The position numbers and the translations under genes are program-made. Positions 6,601-6,620 of a stretch of DNA of 6,620 nt are shown one piece after another (positions within the stretch are counted from its first letter, which is position 1; every line of letters starts with the position of its first letter). The stretch comes from Acidobacteriota bacterium (GTDB lineage Bacteria > Actinomycetota > Acidimicrobiia > Spongiisociales > UBA5794): assembly GCA_004356175.1 (NCBI GenBank), contig SMXV01000077.1, forward strand, positions 1 through 6,620, read 5' to 3'. Under the pieces are notes generated by a model that worked only from the letters and a program-made list of their open reading frames with translations, ran no database searches and was not told where the DNA came from.

Positions 6601-6620
6601 ATGGAACCAATAGAAACCCC
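6601..6620 (+). CDS. Possible start of a divergent gene leaving the window (MEPIET...)
   Basis: An ATG at 6601 opens a frame that remains open for the last six complete codons of the window (MEPIET). A plus-strand TATAGT at 6543-6548 could start a transcript near 6555, giving a leader of about 45 nt that passes through the right half of the LexA box. No Shine-Dalgarno is visible before this ATG and too little sequence remains to identify a product, so this is a placeholder. Confidence 0.2.

Overview
The window reads as ordinary chromosomal DNA of a moderately GC-rich actinobacterium, possibly of the Acidimicrobiia or a relative. This is an inference from three things. The SOS operator has the Gram-positive/actinobacterial form TCGAAC-N4-GTTCGA. 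Two genes appear to have leaderless starts, with a TANNNT -10 hexamer ending 7 nt before the ATG. The proteins look like actinobacterial versions of their families: a YccA-type Bax inhibitor, a probable large NAD-glutamate dehydrogenase and an HSL-type hydrolase. I see no rRNA, tRNA, CRISPR array, insertion sequence or phage gene.

Layout, left to right. At 1-188 (minus) is the N-terminus of a protein that runs off the left edge and resembles the large NAD-specific glutamate dehydrogenase. Divergent from it, 273-1058 (plus) encodes a seven-helix Bax inhibitor-1/YccA-like membrane protein. It is followed after 7 nt by 1066-3090 (plus), a full-length thioredoxin-fold DUF255 protein (YyaL/SPATA20 type); the two are probably one operon. 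At 3080-3361 (minus) a small two-helix membrane protein converges on the DUF255 gene and overlaps its end by 11 bp. From the same roughly 120-bp intergenic region, 3481-4488 (plus) encodes an HSL-family alpha/beta hydrolase. It converges on 4501-6555 (minus), a complete UvrD/PcrA-like SF1 helicase.

The most informative signal is at the helicase start. A 34-bp inverted repeat with 16-bp perfect arms (6539-6572) has a consensus LexA/SOS box at its core and covers both the ATG and a likely -10 element. The helicase is therefore predicted to be a damage-inducible, leaderless gene directly repressed by LexA. The same symmetric operator could also govern an unidentified gene that may start at 6601 and leaves the window. 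Apart from this operator I find no convincing new system. The genes do not form one pathway: they are housekeeping or stress genes (membrane stress, DUF255, esterase, DNA repair) side by side. The intergenic stretches are all under 130 bp, and neither convergent junction shows a convincing terminator.
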